In this document: piece by piece, positions 25,599 through 35,661 of the stretch | Layout: every line of letters starts with the position of its first letter | Numbering within the stretch: the stretch's first letter is position 1 | DNA from: Acidobacteriota bacterium | GTDB taxonomy: Bacteria > Acidobacteriota > Vicinamibacteria > Vicinamibacterales > UBA2999 | NCBI GenBank assembly: GCA_020851565.1 | Contig: JADZCN010000120.1 | Coordinates: forward strand, 23,605 to 87,604 | Length of the DNA stretch: 64,000 nt | Direction: 5' to 3' | Translations under genes and position numbers: made by a program | Notes under the pieces: generated by a model | The model's database searches: none | What the model was told of the DNA's origin: nothing | Seen by the model: the letters and a program-made list of their open reading frames with translations, nothing else

Positions 25599-26777
25599 TT
25601 ACTGCCCGTCCTTGCTGGACGTGGTCGTGGTGGTGCCGAGCACCTTCTTGAACACCTCGACCGCCTTCTGCATCTCGGCCATCGTGCCGATGGAGATGCG
25701 GCAGTGCGTCTTCTCGTAGGGCGGGAAGTCCCGTCCCACCAGCACCCCCTGCGCACGGCAGGCATCGCGGAACCCTGCGGCCGGCCGCTTGATGTCCATG
25801 AACAGGAAGTTGGTCTGCGAGTCGGTGCCGGAAATGCCCATGTCGGCGAACGCCTTCACCGTGAAGGCCTTCACCTCGGTGTTGCGCTTCCGCTCGTTGT
25901 CGATGTGCCCCTGGTTGGCCCACCCGGCGATGGCGCCGCCCAGCGTGAGCGTGCCGAGGCCATACGGCATCTTGAAGGCCTGGATGGCCTTGATCGTCGG
26001 CGCGTGGCCGATGGCGTATCCCGCGCGCAGGCCTGCCATGCCATACGCCTTCGAGAAGGTGCGCGTGACGAACACGTTGGGCGTCGAGAGGGCGATGTCC
26101 ACGGCCGACTGGTAGGAGGGGTCCGTGACGTAGTCGTGGTACGCCTCGTCGATGAGGATCAACGTGTCGGGCGAGGCCGAACGAATGGCCTTGACCATGT
26201 CGGCCACCGCCGTCTTCCCGTGCACGGTCGCCGTCGGGTTGTTGGGGTTGCAGAAGAACACCAGGCCGGCGCCCTTCGACGCCTCGATCATCTTCGCGAT
26301 GTCGATGCGCAGCTTCCCGTCCAGCTGAACCTCGCGCACGGGCGTCCCGATCTTCTTCGCCGTGTCGCGCGGGTTCTCGAACGACGGCCACGCCGTCACC
26401 AGTGGCTTGGACGCCGAGGTGAACGCGCGGACCGAGTGCGTCAGGATCTCCCCCGACCCGGGCCCGAGGAGCACGTTCTCGTTCTTCGCCTGGAACTTCT
26501 GGGCAATCGCCGTGATGAGCGCGCCCTCGGTCTGCTTGGCATTGAACGGGTACCGATGGGCTTCGGGGAACTTCCCGACGATGGCGTCGAGCACGTGCTG
26601 TCCGGGCCCGAGGGGATTTTCATTGCTGGCGATGCGGACGGGCGTGGCTCCAGCCATGCCCTGCTCGCCGTACTCCATCATGCCGGCTTCGCGGCCCCTG
26701 GCCGAAATCCACTCCGCCTGGGCGGAGTAGTCCGGGGTCGCAAGACGCTGAAAGAGTCGCCGACGGGTCAGCGACAT
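25599..26777 (-). CDS. HisC-like aminotransferase, tandem paralogue
   Basis: A 392-aa enzyme. Motifs match its neighbour: ASNENPLGPG, FFCNPNNPTATV, IDEAYHDYVTDP, RTFSKAYGMAGLRAGYAIG and CRISIGTMAEMQKAVEVF. The N-terminus MSLTRRRLFQRLATPDYSAQAEW keeps a twin-arginine pair but lacks a clear hydrophobic stretch, so export is doubtful and it may have lost its signal. CCAAGGAGGC precedes ATG 26777. First gene of the two-gene operon ended by the terminator near 24300. Confidence 0.85.
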   Translation of the reverse strand: MSLTRRRLFQRLATPDYSAQAEWISARGREAGMMEYGEQGMAGATPVRIASNENPLGPGQHVLDAIVGKFPEAHRYPFNAKQTEGALITAIAQKFQAKNENVLLGPGSGEILTHSVRAFTSASKPLVTAWPSFENPRDTAKKIGTPVREVQLDGKLRIDIAKMIEASKGAGLVFFCNPNNPTATVHGKTAVADMVKAIRSASPDTLILIDEAYHDYVTDPSYQSAVDIALSTPNVFVTRTFSKAYGMAGLRAGYAIGHAPTIKAIQAFKMPYGLGTLTLGGAIAGWANQGHIDNERKRNTEVKAFTVKAFADMGISGTDSQTNFLFMDIKRPAAGFRDACRAQGVLVGRDFPPYEKTHCRISIGTMAEMQKAVEVFKKVLGTTTTTSSKDGQ

Positions 26778-26839
26778 ACGATGCCTCCTTGGTTCACTGC
26801 GGCGATGGACGCCACCTGGGTTGTGCCTCGCCGGAGATT

Positions 26840-28849
26840 TTACACGCTTTCAATGGCTTGGGGGGACCGATCCTCTCCCGGGGCGCCGCCGGTCACCAGC
26901 CGCGCCCGGCCCTGGCGGACGCTGGCCTCGTCGCCCACGACGTACACCACGTCCCCAGCCGCGAATTCCCAGTCCACCGTCGGGGGAGCCAGCGTCGTGC
27001 CGCCGCGCTTCAGGGCCAGGATCGTCGCTCCGGTCTCGGCCCGGAGGTTGACTACGGCCAAGGTACGCCCCACCGCCCAGTCACCCGTGGTCAATTGGTA
27101 CGACGACACCGGGGTAGCCCCCAGGAGCCCGGCAACCTGGTCGGTAGGGGCCGGCGGCGCCGCCACGGCCCGGGCCGAAGAGGTGGCCATCAGCCGCCGG
27201 GCATCGCCCACCAGCTGTTCGGTGACGTTCCCCGGCACGTCCAGGCGCACCAGCAGCTGGGCCATGACCTCCAGCGAGGCCTCCAGCTCCTCCGCCACGG
27301 CCCGGGTCGCCCCCGCCCGGATCATGCGCTCGGCCTCGGCGCGATAGCGTGTCCGGACCAGGATCGGCACGGTACGGTTCAGTTCGCGCACCGCGCGGAT
27401 CGCCCGCTCCGAGGCGCCCGGATCGCTCAGCACTCCCACCACGGCCGCCGCCCGCTCCACCCCGGCGGCCTTCAGCGGCTCGGCCGCCGTGGCATCGCCG
27501 TACAGAATATGGTGACCCTGGGCCACGGCATCACGGACCGTCGTCCCATCCAGCTCGAGCACGACGTGCGGCGTCTGCACGCCGCGCAGGGCCCAGGCGA
27601 TGAGCCGGCCGCCCACGCCAAACCCGAGAATCAGCACGTGGCCGGTCAGCTCCTCGCGGGGCCCGGGTTCGGCCTCGACACCCGCCTCCCGACCGCCACT
27701 CACCCACTCCCCGAAGGCCGGGGCCACCCCCACCAGCCACGGAGTGGCCATCATCGTCAGCACGCTCGCGGCCAGCAGTACCTGCCAGGCGTCGGGGGCG
27801 ATGGCTCCGTGGGACACCGCCGCGTTCCCGAGGACGAACGAGAACTCGCCAATCTGCGCGAGTCCCAGCGCCGTCGTGGCGGCCACGCGGTGTGGCACCC
27901 GGGCCAGGCGGAGCGCCAGAGTCGCGCCGAAGGTCTTGAGCGCCACGATGGCCAGCGCCGCCCCCACCACCCAGGGAAACACGGGAGCCAGGGCCGCTGG
28001 CTGGACGAGCAGCCCCACCGAGATGAAGAAGAGGCTGCTCAGCAGATCGCGCAACGGGCGAATCTCGGCGTGGATCTGGTGGCTGAACTCGCTCTCGTCG
28101 ATCACCAGGCCCGCGAGGAACGCCCCGATGGTCATCGACAGTCCCAGGGCGGAGGCGAGCCAGGCGGTGCCCAGGCTGGCGACGAGCACCATCAACCCGA
28201 AGGCTTCGCGGCCCGACAGCGTGGCCAGGCGGAACAGCACGGGCAGCAGGAACCGCGTCACCGCCGCCAGCGCAATGGCGATGACGGCCAGCTGAAGCAG
28301 CGAGCGGCCGAGCCCGGGGGCGTCGGTGGCCCCGAGCAGCACCGGCGCCAGCACCAGCGCCACCAGCGCCGCCAGGTCCTGCAGCAGCAGGATCCCGACC
28401 GCCAGGCTCCCGTGCGGCGCGTGCAGTTCGTTCCGGCGCGCGAGTTCGCGGATGATGATCGAGGTATTCGAGACGGCGACGAAGACGCCGACGAACACGG
28501 CGGTCTCGACGCGGCTTCCGAGCAGGACATACGCGATGGGTGCCGTCACCGCCATCGTGCCCACCATCTGCGCGCCGCCTCCGACGACGACCTTGCGCCA
28601 CAGCCGGCGCACCTCGCCGAACGAGAGGTCGAGGCCGACCATGAAGAGCAAGAGGGCGATGCCGATCTCGGAGAGGACCGTGACGGTTTCTTCGGAGTGG
28701 ACCAATGCCAGTCCGCCCGGTCCCGCGATGACCCCGGTGGCGATGAGGCTGACGATGACCGGGGCACGCAGGCGGCCGCCGATGAGCAGCAGGACGAGCG
28801 CCAGCGCGTAGAGCAGAACGAGGTCCTGGACGATGGAGCCGCCGTGCAC
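26840..28849 (-). CDS. CPA2-family cation/proton antiporter with RCK domains
   Basis: A 669-aa inner-membrane protein. About 12 helices carry the Na+/H+ exchanger domain (GIALLLFMVGLDL, IGAFLAGLVIDESEF, FFISVGLLV). Then TrkA_N (VLILGFGVGGRLIAWALRG) and TrkA_C (PVSSYQLTTGDWAVGRTL...DVVYVVGDE), which bind nucleotides and gate K+ efflux in KefB/KefC relatives. GTG 28849 is preferred: TACAGT lies 9 nt upstream, making the mRNA nearly leaderless. Upstream are two repeat arrays. Confidence 0.88.
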   Translation of the reverse strand: MHGGSIVQDLVLLYALALVLLLIGGRLRAPVIVSLIATGVIAGPGGLALVHSEETVTVLSEIGIALLLFMVGLDLSFGEVRRLWRKVVVGGGAQMVGTMAVTAPIAYVLLGSRVETAVFVGVFVAVSNTSIIIRELARRNELHAPHGSLAVGILLLQDLAALVALVLAPVLLGATDAPGLGRSLLQLAVIAIALAAVTRFLLPVLFRLATLSGREAFGLMVLVASLGTAWLASALGLSMTIGAFLAGLVIDESEFSHQIHAEIRPLRDLLSSLFFISVGLLVQPAALAPVFPWVVGAALAIVALKTFGATLALRLARVPHRVAATTALGLAQIGEFSFVLGNAAVSHGAIAPDAWQVLLAASVLTMMATPWLVGVAPAFGEWVSGGREAGVEAEPGPREELTGHVLILGFGVGGRLIAWALRGVQTPHVVLELDGTTVRDAVAQGHHILYGDATAAEPLKAAGVERAAAVVGVLSDPGASERAIRAVRELNRTVPILVRTRYRAEAERMIRAGATRAVAEELEASLEVMAQLLVRLDVPGNVTEQLVGDARRLMATSSARAVAAPPAPTDQVAGLLGATPVSSYQLTTGDWAVGRTLAVVNLRAETGATILALKRGGTTLAPPTVDWEFAAGDVVYVVGDEASVRQGRARLVTGGAPGEDRSPQAIESV

Positions 28850-28867
28850 GCAGGATCTACTGTAGCG

Positions 28868-28990
28868 AAGCACGGGGGTTCGAGCACGGGGGTTCGAAGC
28901 ACGGGAGTTCGAAGCACGGGGGTTCGAAGCACGGGGGTTCGAAGCACGGGGGTTCGAAGCACGAACGTTCTAAGCACGGCGTTCAAGGCA
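28868..28990. repeat. 15-bp tandem repeat (GTTCGAAGCACGGGG)
   Basis: About eight copies of a 15-bp unit, four or five nearly perfect, decaying towards 28990, just upstream of the CPA2 gene start. Being 15 bp it stays open in several frames and yields spurious STGVR peptide repeats. No spacers, so not CRISPR. Confidence 0.88.
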
Positions 28991-29089
28991 CGGTGGTTCG
29001 TGGTGGGTGGCGGCGGCCCGCGACGCGGCGCTCGGCCTGGGCAACGTCGCTACTCTGGATCACCTAGCTTCCCCCCACGCACTGTCCTT

Positions 29090-29232
29090 ACCCCGCCCGC
29101 ACCCGTTCGCACCCGTTCGCACCCGCCCGCACCCGCCCGCACCCGTTCGCACCCGTTCGCACCCGCCCGCACCCGCCCGCACCCGTTCGCACCCGCCCGC
29201 ACCCGTTCGCACCCGCCGCACCTGTTCGCACC
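29090..29232. repeat. 10-bp CGCACCCGTT/CGCACCCGCC tandem repeat
   Basis: About thirteen copies of a 10-bp unit CGCACCCGnn (TT or CC variants) upstream of ppk. Its complement GTGCGGGCGG/GTGCGAACGG is the unit of the array at 40066-40137. Confidence 0.9.
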
Positions 29233-29282
29233 CCCCGTGCGTGTCCCGCTGCCCCGTTACACCCCTTTGATAAGCTAGGTTT

Positions 29283-31457
29283 GTGTCGACTCCCCAAGCG
29301 CTGACGGGCCGGCGGGCGCGGCGCCGTCGTGGCCCCGAGGCCGTCGACCAGCATCGCGGCGCGGCTCCCATCGACTGGTCCCGCCTGGACCCCACCGACC
29401 TCGCGGCGCCGGCCCTGTACATCAACCGGGAGCTCAGCTGGCTGGAATTCAACCGCCGGGTCCTGGCGCAGGCGCTGGACGGGTCGCACCCCCTGCTCGA
29501 ACGGGTGAAGTTCCTGGCCATCGCCGGCACCAATCTCGACGAGTTCTTCATGGTGCGGGTGGCGACCATCCTGAAGAAGTTCCGGGCGGGCATCGAAGAG
29601 ACGTCGTTCGACGGGCTGAGCACCGCCGAGGAACTCGCCCTGATCCGCAGCCGGGCCCTGGCGCAAATCGACGAGCAGACGGCGTGCTGGACGCGGGACC
29701 TGCGGCCGCAGCTGGCCGCCGAGGGCATCCACTTCCTGGAGCCGTCCGATTACACGCCCGCCATCGACGCCTGGCTCGCCCAGTACTTCAAGGCGCACAT
29801 CTTCCCGGTCCTGACGCCGCTCGCCTTCGACCCCGGGCACCCGTTCCCGTACATCTCGAACCTCAGCATGAACCTGGCGGTCCGCGTCCGCCATGGGGGC
29901 CGCACGAAGTTCGCCCGCGTGAAGGTGCCGGGCATGCTGCCGCGCTTCGTGGCGCTGCCCGAGGCGCTCGCCCCGCAGGGGGGCGTGGCGCACGTCTTCC
30001 TCGAGGACGTGATCCGGCGCAACGTCCAGGAGCTCTTCCCCGGCACGCTGGTCGAGGGCGCGCACATCTTCCGCGTGATCCGCGACACCGACATGGTGAT
30101 CCAGGAGGACGAGGCCGACGACCTGCTCGAGACCGTGGACCGCGGGCTGAAGCAGCTGCGCTACGGCGCGCTGTCCCTGCTGCAGGTCGAGTCGGACATG
30201 CCGCGCCGCGTGCTGAACATCCTGGTCGAGAACTTCGAGATCGACGAGGACATCGTCACGCGCACGTCCGAGCGCGTGGGCTTCGGCGACTGGCACGCGC
30301 TCACGAAGCTGCACCGCCCCTCCCTCAAGGACCCGGTCTTCACGCCGCAGACGCTCTGGGGCCCGGACGACGCCGACACGGTCTTCGAGCAGATCGCGGA
30401 CCAGGACTACCTGGTCCACCACCCGTTCGAGTCGTTCACGTCGGTGGAGACCTTTCTGCGCGCCGCGGTGGCCGATCCCAACGTCGTGGCCATCAAGATG
30501 ACGCTGTACCGGATTGGCCCGAATTCCCCGCTCGTCGACCTGCTGATCCAGGCGGCCGAGCAGGGCAAGCAGGTGGCGGTGCTCGTCGAGCTGAAGGCGC
30601 GCTTCGACGAGCGCAACAACATCGCGTGGGCGAACCGGCTGGAAGACGCGGGCATCCACGTCGTGTACGGGCTCGTGAACCTGAAGGTCCACTGCAAGCT
30701 GTGCCTGGTGGTCCGCAAGGAGACCGACGGCATCCACCGCTACGCACACGTCGCCACCGGCAACTACAACCGGGTGACGTCGCAGATCTACACGGACCTC
30801 GGCGTCTTCACCGCGGACGAGCAGATCCTGGACGATGTGACCGAGGTGTTCAACTCGCTGACGGGCTACTCGAGCCGTCGTTCGTACCAGCGGCTCCTCG
30901 TGGCGCCAGGCGGGCTGCGCCAGGGCTTCCGGGCGCTGGTCGAGCGCGAGGTAGCGCACGCGGCGGCGGGGCGGCCGGCGGGCATCGTCATCAAGAACAA
31001 CGCGGTGGCCGACCCGGCCATGATCCGCACGCTCTACAAGGCCTCGCAGGCGGGCGTCTCCATCGACATGGTCGTGCGCGGGGTCTGCTGCCTCCGCCCC
31101 GGCATTCCCGGCATCAGCGACCGCATCCGCGTCCGCTCCATCGTCGGGCGCTTCCTCGAGCACTCGCGCATCTACTCCTTCGAGAACGGCGGCGAGCCCG
31201 AGATCTTCATCGGCAGCGCCGACCTCATGGAGCGGAACCTGGATCGGCGCGTGGAGGTGCTCTGCCCCATCGTCGACCCCGACCTGCGCCAGCACCTGCG
31301 CGACGTCGTCCTGGCGGCGGTCACCTCCGATACCGAACGCGCGTGGACGCTGCAGACCGACGGCACCTACGTGCGCATCCCCGCCGTCCCCGGCACGCCC
31401 GCGGTGAACTCGCAGCTGCTGCTGCTCGCGCACTACACGGCGGGCGAGCGGGGCTGA
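29283..31457 (+). CDS. ppk1: Polyphosphate kinase 1
   Basis: A 724-aa enzyme that reversibly polymerises ATP gamma-phosphate into polyphosphate. Domains in order: N (YINRELSWLEFNRRVLAQA, FLAIAGTNLDEFFMVRVA), H, and two PLD-like C domains. His470 in VHCKLCLVV matches the autophosphorylated His; YAHVATGNYN and SADLMERNLDRRVEVLCPI complete the site. The N-terminal 35 residues are an Arg-rich extension. GTG 29283 is 6 nt after TAAGCT, with no Shine-Dalgarno: leaderless. Length typical. Confidence 0.96.
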   Translation: MSTPQALTGRRARRRRGPEAVDQHRGAAPIDWSRLDPTDLAAPALYINRELSWLEFNRRVLAQALDGSHPLLERVKFLAIAGTNLDEFFMVRVATILKKFRAGIEETSFDGLSTAEELALIRSRALAQIDEQTACWTRDLRPQLAAEGIHFLEPSDYTPAIDAWLAQYFKAHIFPVLTPLAFDPGHPFPYISNLSMNLAVRVRHGGRTKFARVKVPGMLPRFVALPEALAPQGGVAHVFLEDVIRRNVQELFPGTLVEGAHIFRVIRDTDMVIQEDEADDLLETVDRGLKQLRYGALSLLQVESDMPRRVLNILVENFEIDEDIVTRTSERVGFGDWHALTKLHRPSLKDPVFTPQTLWGPDDADTVFEQIADQDYLVHHPFESFTSVETFLRAAVADPNVVAIKMTLYRIGPNSPLVDLLIQAAEQGKQVAVLVELKARFDERNNIAWANRLEDAGIHVVYGLVNLKVHCKLCLVVRKETDGIHRYAHVATGNYNRVTSQIYTDLGVFTADEQILDDVTEVFNSLTGYSSRRSYQRLLVAPGGLRQGFRALVEREVAHAAAGRPAGIVIKNNAVADPAMIRTLYKASQAGVSIDMVVRGVCCLRPGIPGISDRIRVRSIVGRFLEHSRIYSFENGGEPEIFIGSADLMERNLDRRVEVLCPIVDPDLRQHLRDVVLAAVTSDTERAWTLQTDGTYVRIPAVPGTPAVNSQLLLLAHYTAGERG

Positions 31458-31475
31458 CGCTCGGCCTGCGCCCGA

Positions 31476-31615
31476 CGAGGCCTTCGGTGGGCGGCGCTCC
31501 GCGCCGTGGGCCGGCCGCAGGCCGGTGGGCCTTCGGTAGGATCCTCAGGCGCCGCAGGCGCGCCTACCGAGCGCAGCGAGGCCCACGCCGCGAAACGCCG
31601 CCCACCGCGCGCGCG
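31476..31615. repeat. Nested GC-rich palindrome between convergent genes
   Basis: Several arms pair around about 31540: GCCTTCGGTGGGCGGCG with CGCCGCCCACCG, and GTGGGCCTTCGGTAGG with CCTACCGAGC...GGCCCAC. It separates ppk1 and the ABC-2 permease gene and could act as a bidirectional terminator or be a mobile palindromic element. Confidence 0.65.
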
Positions 31616-31625
31616 AGCCCGCGGC

Positions 31626-32672
31626 CTACTGCCAGCGGAACAGCCGGAGGGCCAGCGCGAACGTGCCGAGGCCCCACGCCAGCAGGATCGCCAGCTCGCC
31701 GCGGAGCGCGGCGAGCGACAGGCCTTCGTTCATCACGCCGCGCAGCGCGTCGTTGAGCGCGGTCAGCGGCAGCGCCTGGATGAAGGGCTGCATCACGTCG
31801 GGGAAGTTGCTCGAGGCGAAGAAGACCCCCGAGAGCACCCACATCGGCATCATCACCAGGTTCATCAGGCCCGACACCGCCTCGATGGTGCGGGCGCGGC
31901 TGGCGACGAGCAGGCCGAGGCCACCGAAGGTGAGCGCGCCGGCCAGCGCCAGCACGGCCAGCGCCGCCACGCCCCCGCGGACGCCGACGCCAAACACCGC
32001 CCAGGCGAACCCGACGATGACGACGGTCTCCATCGCGAGGAACAGCAGCCGGCTCAGGACGTGCGACGCCAGGTACGCCGCGCGCGACATCGGGGTCGCG
32101 ACCAGGCGCTTCAGCAGCTTCTTCGTGCGCGCCTGCACGATGGAGAAGCCCACGCCCCAGAGACCCGTGCCCATGATGTTCATGCCGAGCAGGCCCGGCA
32201 CCAGCCAGTCGATGTAGCGCGAGCCGATGGTGTCGATGGGCCGCTCCTCGGCGACGAACGCATCCTGGCGCCCGGCCGCGCGCTGCAGGGCCCGGTCCAC
32301 GGCCAGGCGCGCCACCTGGCTCTCGGCCCGCGCCTCGTCGAAGCGGTAGACGGGAGGCGCGCCCGGCACGACCACCACGGGCGCGCGGCCATCGCGCAGC
32401 GCCCGCTCGATCTCGGCCGGTGCGATCGGGCGGACGCTGAACCCGCCGGCCGCCTCGAGCGTGGCGGTGAGTGCGGCGGCTCCGTCCCGCTGCACCACGC
32501 CCACGATGACGGGCTCGGCCCCACGCGATCGGAACGCGATGCCGAGCGCGCACGTCATGATGACCGGGAAGGCGAACACCCAGAACACGGCCTCCGGCTC
32601 ACGCAGGAACTCGCGGAACCGCGCGAGAGTGAGCTCCACCAGCGGGTGGGACGCGCCGCCGCGATCAGTCAT
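31626..32672 (-). CDS. ABC-2 type exporter permease
   Basis: A 348-aa inner-membrane permease. One N-terminal helix (VFWVFAFPVIMTCALGIAF), a large periplasmic domain (about 45-165) and five C-terminal helices (LVPGLLGMNIMGTGLWGVGF, GVAALAVLALAGALTFGGLGLLVA, LMNLVMMPMWVLSGVFF). Shape and order fit ABC2_membrane_3/DrrB-type drug, lipid or Na+ exporters. Its ATG lies inside the end of the ATPase gene (8-nt overlap), so the two are translated together. Substrate unknown. Confidence 0.86.
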   Translation of the reverse strand: MTDRGGASHPLVELTLARFREFLREPEAVFWVFAFPVIMTCALGIAFRSRGAEPVIVGVVQRDGAAALTATLEAAGGFSVRPIAPAEIERALRDGRAPVVVVPGAPPVYRFDEARAESQVARLAVDRALQRAAGRQDAFVAEERPIDTIGSRYIDWLVPGLLGMNIMGTGLWGVGFSIVQARTKKLLKRLVATPMSRAAYLASHVLSRLLFLAMETVVIVGFAWAVFGVGVRGGVAALAVLALAGALTFGGLGLLVASRARTIEAVSGLMNLVMMPMWVLSGVFFASSNFPDVMQPFIQALPLTALNDALRGVMNEGLSLAALRGELAILLAWGLGTFALALRLFRWQ

Positions 32673-33597
32673 CGCGCAGGTGCCTCCCGGTGAGCGACAC
32701 GAACACGTCCTCGAGCGTTGCGCTGTGTGTGCCCAGCAGGCTCAGCGCCGCGCCGTCCTGGCGCAGTCGATCGAGCAACGCTGGAACGGTCGCGTGCAGT
32801 TCGGACGTGGCAAGCGCCACGTGCCCGTCGCGATGACGCACATCCCGTACGCCGGGCAGCGAGTGCAGCACCTCGTCGGCCGGCGGCGCGCCCTCCACCG
32901 CGAACTCGACCACGTGCGCGGCACCGATCGACGCAACCAGCTCGCGCGGCGTGCCGAGCGCGATGAGCGTGCCGCCGTCCATGATGCCCACCCGATCGCA
33001 CAGGGCGTGCGCCTCGTCCATGTAGTGCGTGGTCAGGAGGATGGTGCCGCCCGCGGCGCGAAACCGGCCGAGCACGTCCCAGAGCTGGCGGCGCGACTGC
33101 GGGTCGAGGCCGGTGGTGGGCTCGTCCAGGAACAGCAGCTCCGGCCGGCCCGCCAGCGCGCAGGCGACGGCCAGGCGCTGCTTCTGCCCGCCCGAGAGCT
33201 TGCCGACCCAGGACGCGCGCTTGGCGCCCAGCTCGACGAGATCCAGCAGTTCGGTCACGGTGGGCCCATCGGTGAAGAACGATCGGAAGAGCCGCAGTGT
33301 CTCCTCCACCGTCAGCTTGTCGGCCAGCTGGGTTTCCTGCAGCTGGACGCCGAGCCGGCGGCGCAGCTCGTCGCGATCGGTGCGCCACCGGCGGCCCAGC
33401 ACCTCCACGTCCCCTTCGTCCTGGTCGAGGAGGCCCTCGAGGATCTCGATCGTCGTGGTCTTGCCGGCGCCGTTCGGCCCGAGCAGGCCGAAGCACTCGC
33501 CGCGCCGCACCTCGAGATCGAGCCCGGCCACGGCGACGACGTCGGGATAGCGCTTGACCAGGCCGCGGCAGGCCAGCGCGGGTGAGTCCGTGGGCAC
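32665..33597 (-). CDS. ABC-2 exporter ATP-binding protein
   Basis: About 310 aa, DrrA/CcmA-type. Walker A GPNGAGKTTTIEIL, Q-loop QLQETQLADKLTVEETL, signature LSGGQKQRLAVACAL, Walker B LLFLDEPTTGLDPQ, H-loop TTHYMDEA, and a C-terminal regulatory part. Start GTG 33597 chosen: TACAAT (33610-33605) lies 7 nt upstream and overlaps the earlier ATG (33606). Leaderless; drives the overlapping permease gene. Confidence 0.9.
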   Translation of the reverse strand: MPTDSPALACRGLVKRYPDVVAVAGLDLEVRRGECFGLLGPNGAGKTTTIEILEGLLDQDEGDVEVLGRRWRTDRDELRRRLGVQLQETQLADKLTVEETLRLFRSFFTDGPTVTELLDLVELGAKRASWVGKLSGGQKQRLAVACALAGRPELLFLDEPTTGLDPQSRRQLWDVLGRFRAAGGTILLTTHYMDEAHALCDRVGIMDGGTLIALGTPRELVASIGAAHVVEFAVEGAPPADEVLHSLPGVRDVRHRDGHVALATSELHATVPALLDRLRQDGAALSLLGTHSATLEDVFVSLTGRHLRDD

Positions 33598-33678
33598 GTG
33601 GTTCATTGTAGAAGAGGGGCGCTTCGCGCAGGCCGCGCACGGCCCGAAGGGCCACCGCCTGGTGTACACTCCCTCCTT

Positions 33679-35661
<1,983 letters not shown>

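Noticed and set aside
24410..26777. Histidine biosynthesis operon based on two hisC-like genes
   Set aside because: No other his genes, and one product carries a clear Tat signal; a biosynthetic role is unlikely.
28868..29232. Possible CRISPR array upstream of ppk1
   Set aside because: Direct 15-bp and 10-bp tandem repeats with no unique spacers and no cas genes.
29088..31433. 781-codon minus-strand frame covering ppk1
   Set aside because: Antisense shadow of a strongly conserved gene; its end simply reads through the 10-bp repeat array.
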